From NCBI GenBank assembly GCA_025929655.1, contig JAICPV010000089.1, positions 1 through 7,672 on the forward strand: a DNA stretch of 7,672 nt. The letters run 5' to 3'. The notes under the pieces are model-generated. The model searched no databases and was not told the DNA's origin. It worked only from the letters and a program-made list of their open reading frames with translations. Position numbers and translations under genes: made by a program. The stretch's first letter is position 1, and every line of letters starts with the position of its first letter. The stretch comes from Pyrinomonadaceae bacterium (GTDB lineage: Bacteria > Acidobacteriota > Blastocatellia > Pyrinomonadales > Pyrinomonadaceae). Positions 6,014 to 7,672 of the stretch are shown one piece after another.

Positions 6014-6022
6014 AGTATAGCA
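6014..6022 (-). promoter_or_regulatory. Possible extended -10 promoter reading leftward
   Basis: On the minus strand the bases read TGCTATACT, a good extended -10 element (TGnTATAAT-like). No -35 of quality is visible at 16-17 nt. A transcript would start near 6007 and could run to the bidirectional terminator near 5784, about 220 nt, without a protein-coding gene. Confidence 0.25.
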
Positions 6023-6124
6023 CAACAACGGCTTTTAAAGATAATATTGTTCGATCTAACGCACGTCCGACCGCCGCCGCCAACACGCATTCCCGCTCCG
6101 CCGCAAACAGGGTTGCAAGACGCA

Positions 6125-6143
6125 TGTTCGGTTTTTTCGAACA
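6125..6143. repeat. Small inverted repeat TGTTCG/CGAACA
   Basis: TGTTCG (6125-6130) and CGAACA (6138-6143) pair around a GTTTTTT loop. The T-run is in the loop rather than after the stem, so it is not a terminator. The arms share the TGTTCG core seen in the hairpin at 3278. Confidence 0.45.
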
Positions 6144-6254
6144 GATCAAGATCAATACAGACGGCATAACATTTCCCGACACGCGAAAACCACCGTCGTC
6201 AACCGCGGCGCTTTTTGATCTGCCCCATATATCGCACGCGGATCTAGGGGCGAA

Positions 6255-6298
6255 ACCGGCCGGTGCCGTTCGTCTCCGCGGAGCCTTCGCGACGGCAC
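6255..6298. repeat. Cluster of GC-rich palindromes
   Basis: ACCGGCCGGT (6255-6264) is a perfect 10-bp palindrome. It overlaps by two bases GTGCCGT (6263-6269), which is mirrored by ACGGCAC (6292-6298). Inside that pair lies a second 10-bp palindrome, CTCCGCGGAG (6274-6283). The block sits about 70 bp past the PD40 stop and lacks a T-tract on either strand, so it is structured but not a classical terminator. Confidence 0.55.
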
Positions 6299-6366
6299 GC
6301 TCAGGCTGATGTTCGGCGAAAGGCCGCGCGTAACAAAAGAATGCGACAAAAACTGACTTAGCTCCC

Positions 6367-7672
6367 TTACTCTTCCGTATGTTTCTGCGGCAGCGAGTGT
6401 TTGATAAGGAGGGCATCACGGATCTGCTGACCGCGAGCGAGGTAGAGCCGTTGACTGTCGAACGAGTACGCGAACCGATAGATGCTGCCGGTGCTGAAGT
6501 CCGTCAAACGCCTCGCGGGACTTCCGTCGATCGGGTGCTGCCAGAGATTTGAAACATCTCCCTTTTCATTGACGATGTAGACGATCGACTTTCCGTCCGG
6601 GGCCCAAACGGCACCGAAATTGAGGACGGAAAGCGGAAGTGTCGCGAATGAGCGAATAACGCTGCCGTCGCTGGCCGAAATAATTTGGACGTTGCCATAA
6701 TCGCGGACACAAGAAATAAACCGATCGTCGGGTGAAAACAATGGTGCGGAGCAGGGAGCGTCATAAAGCATTATGGGTTCCCCGCCCTCGATCGGTATTT
6801 TCCAAATCGAGATCTTCTGATTTGTGCCGACTTGGACGGATGACGCGTAGACCACCCAGCGTCCGTCGTGTGATATGCCCGAATCGACCTCGAAACTTTC
6901 GCCGAACGTGAGCTGCCGCATGTCGGCGCCGTCGCTATTGATCCGAAAAAGATGATGGAACTTCCCTTGCGGAGCGGAAAACACCAGGCAGTTTTTTGCT
7001 GCAACTGAAGACCGAAGTTCCTCGACGAACGACGGGTCGAAATTGACCTGCTTCAAGTTTGCGCCTTCCTGGTCCACCAGCCAAATATTTAAGTTCTCCC
7101 CGTTGAGTGCGAGGAATGCGATCCTTCCGTCCTCAAGCGGCGCTATTCCTGCGCGTCCATCAGCGTTGCCCGAGGTGATCTGGACGGCCGTACGCGAATC
7201 CCCGCTCGCGTCCAGCTTCCAAATTTGCGACGATCGATTGAAGGGGGCGACCAGGACCGACCCCGCGCTCGTTACACCGAGGCTCCCCAGTTGATGCCTG
7301 CTGTCCTCGGTCGTAAGCCTGCTGGATCGACCGTCCGGGTAACTGACATAAAAGAGCTGATCGCGCCTCGTTGACTGTCCATCGCCCTCCCGGGTTCCGA
7401 TCATATAAACACCTCGGCCGTCGTGCCGCCAAGCGATCCGATAACAAGTCCCCCACCCGCGCGAAAACGTAACTGGTTTGCCGCCGTCTGCAGGGATCGT
7501 GGCGAGTTCACAACTATACCGGCCCTCATCACTAATCACCGAGGAATCGATGATGACGGTATTGCCGTCGGGAGACCATGCGGCACTGCCGCTTGAATAC
7601 TGTTCCAAACCTCGTCGGAACAAGATCCGTTCATCTCCGCTGCCACTGCTGTCACGGATCACGTACTGCAAT
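6367..7672 (-). CDS. PD40/TolB-like beta-propeller protein, C-terminal part; N-terminus beyond window
   Basis: The 434 visible residues end at TAA (6369-6367) and are open to the right edge, so this is a C-terminal fragment. The TTG at 7671 is not taken as a start. WD40-like PD40 blades repeat at about 40-60 residue intervals, with SPDG-type turns: AWSPDG (31-36), AWRHDGRG (80-87), GISHDGRWVVYAS (265-277), LFSPDDRFIS (311-320), VWAPDGKSIVY (355-365) and YSFDSQRLYLARG (402-414). Between them are strands of the type 'IWKLDxxG', 'LFRINSDG' and 'IWKIPIEGG'. The end LARGQQIRDALLI matches the tail I know from acidobacterial Ser/Thr kinase-PD40 and winged-helix (CadC-like)-PD40 proteins. The missing N-terminus is therefore probably a kinase or DNA-binding domain plus a membrane segment, with the propeller as a sensor or scaffold domain. 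A free-standing TolB-like protein is the alternative. Confidence 0.88.
   Translation of the reverse strand, partial: LQYVIRDSSGSGDERILFRRGLEQYSSGSAAWSPDGNTVIIDSSVISDEGRYSCELATIPADGGKPVTFSRGWGTCYRIAWRHDGRGVYMIGTREGDGQSTRRDQLFYVSYPDGRSSRLTTEDSRHQLGSLGVTSAGSVLVAPFNRSSQIWKLDASGDSRTAVQITSGNADGRAGIAPLEDGRIAFLALNGENLNIWLVDQEGANLKQVNFDPSFVEELRSSVAAKNCLVFSAPQGKFHHLFRINSDGADMRQLTFGESFEVDSGISHDGRWVVYASSVQVGTNQKISIWKIPIEGGEPIMLYDAPCSAPLFSPDDRFISCVRDYGNVQIISASDGSVIRSFATLPLSVLNFGAVWAPDGKSIVYIVNEKGDVSNLWQHPIDGSPARRLTDFSTGSIYRFAYSFDSQRLYLARGQQIRDALLIKHSLPQKHTEE

Larger units (their letters stand above)
5812..6366. other. Convergent non-coding region with dense inverted and direct repeats
   Basis: About 550 bp separate the YtxG-like unit from the convergent PD40 gene. 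Frames of 150-166 codons are open on both strands, but they overlap one another, have poor ribosome binding sites and give low-complexity, Arg/Ser-rich translations with no recognisable domain, so I treat them as chance. The stretch holds two GTCTGTCCG direct repeats, a 16-bp palindrome at 5939-5954, a TGTTCG/CGAACA hairpin at 6125-6143, palindromes at 6255-6298 and a possible minus-strand promoter at 6014-6022. I found no tRNA, SRP RNA or other known RNA gene by eye. I also found no clear terminator for the PD40 gene; a TTTTT run follows its stop without a convincing stem. Confidence 0.6.

Noticed and set aside
6040..6062. tRNA T-arm-like GTTCGATC
   Set aside because: Flanking bases do not pair as a T-stem and no acceptor or anticodon arm can be drawn on either strand.
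5857..6309. 150-codon plus-strand frame in the convergent gap
   Set aside because: Arg/Ser/Thr-rich translation with no domain, no clear ribosome binding site, located after a strong terminator and overlapped by an equally long frame on the other strand.
5919..6419. 166-codon minus-strand frame overlapping the PD40 gene end
   Set aside because: It overlaps the real PD40 coding end in a different frame and shows no recognisable sequence pattern or ribosome binding site.

Overview
The window looks like ordinary chromosome from a moderately GC-rich Gram-negative-type bacterium. The gene mix (a DUF4331 protein, a TPR lipoprotein, a YtxH/YtxG-like pair, and a PD40 beta-propeller protein ending in the '...LARG..rDallI' tail I associate with Acidobacteriota sensor and regulator proteins) suggests Acidobacteriota, possibly Blastocatellia. 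That placement is inferred from protein style, not from a marker search. I see no insertion sequence, CRISPR array, tRNA, rRNA or prophage signal.

Layout. (1) Positions 1-1562, minus strand: the first 520 codons of lepA (elongation factor 4), whose 3' end lies beyond the left edge. A 26-codon hydrophobic leader ORF (1623-1543) may overlap its start. (2) Positions 1563-1811: divergent spacer. (3) Positions 1812-4596, plus strand: a two-gene unit made of a secreted DUF4331 protein and a TPR lipoprotein. The 67-bp gap between them is filled by a strong GC-rich hairpin, and the unit is followed by a terminator-like structure at 4634-4685. (4) Positions 4779-5760, plus strand: a second two-gene unit made of a YtxH-family single-pass membrane protein and a DUF948/YtxG-like membrane protein 4 bp downstream. 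It has its own promoter-like region with an AT-rich dyad and ends at a clear intrinsic terminator (5785-5811). (5) Positions 5812-6366: about 550 bp with no credible gene but several inverted and direct repeats and a possible minus-strand promoter. (6) Positions 6367-7672, minus strand: the C-terminal 434 residues of a PD40/TolB-like beta-propeller protein, whose N-terminus lies beyond the right edge.

How the genes relate. LepA is a housekeeping translational GTPase and is probably unrelated to the rest. The DUF4331 and TPR proteins both carry export signals and excellent Shine-Dalgarno sites, so they probably act together at or outside the inner membrane. The YtxH/YtxG-like pair resembles the Bacillus ytxGH stress genes and probably forms an envelope-associated pair. 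The PD40 protein is probably the sensory half of a larger regulator.

The points most worth following up are the intergenic hairpin with a competing alternative pairing (3265-3317), the predicted metal-binding-type mature N-terminus of the DUF4331 protein, and the structured convergent intergenic region.
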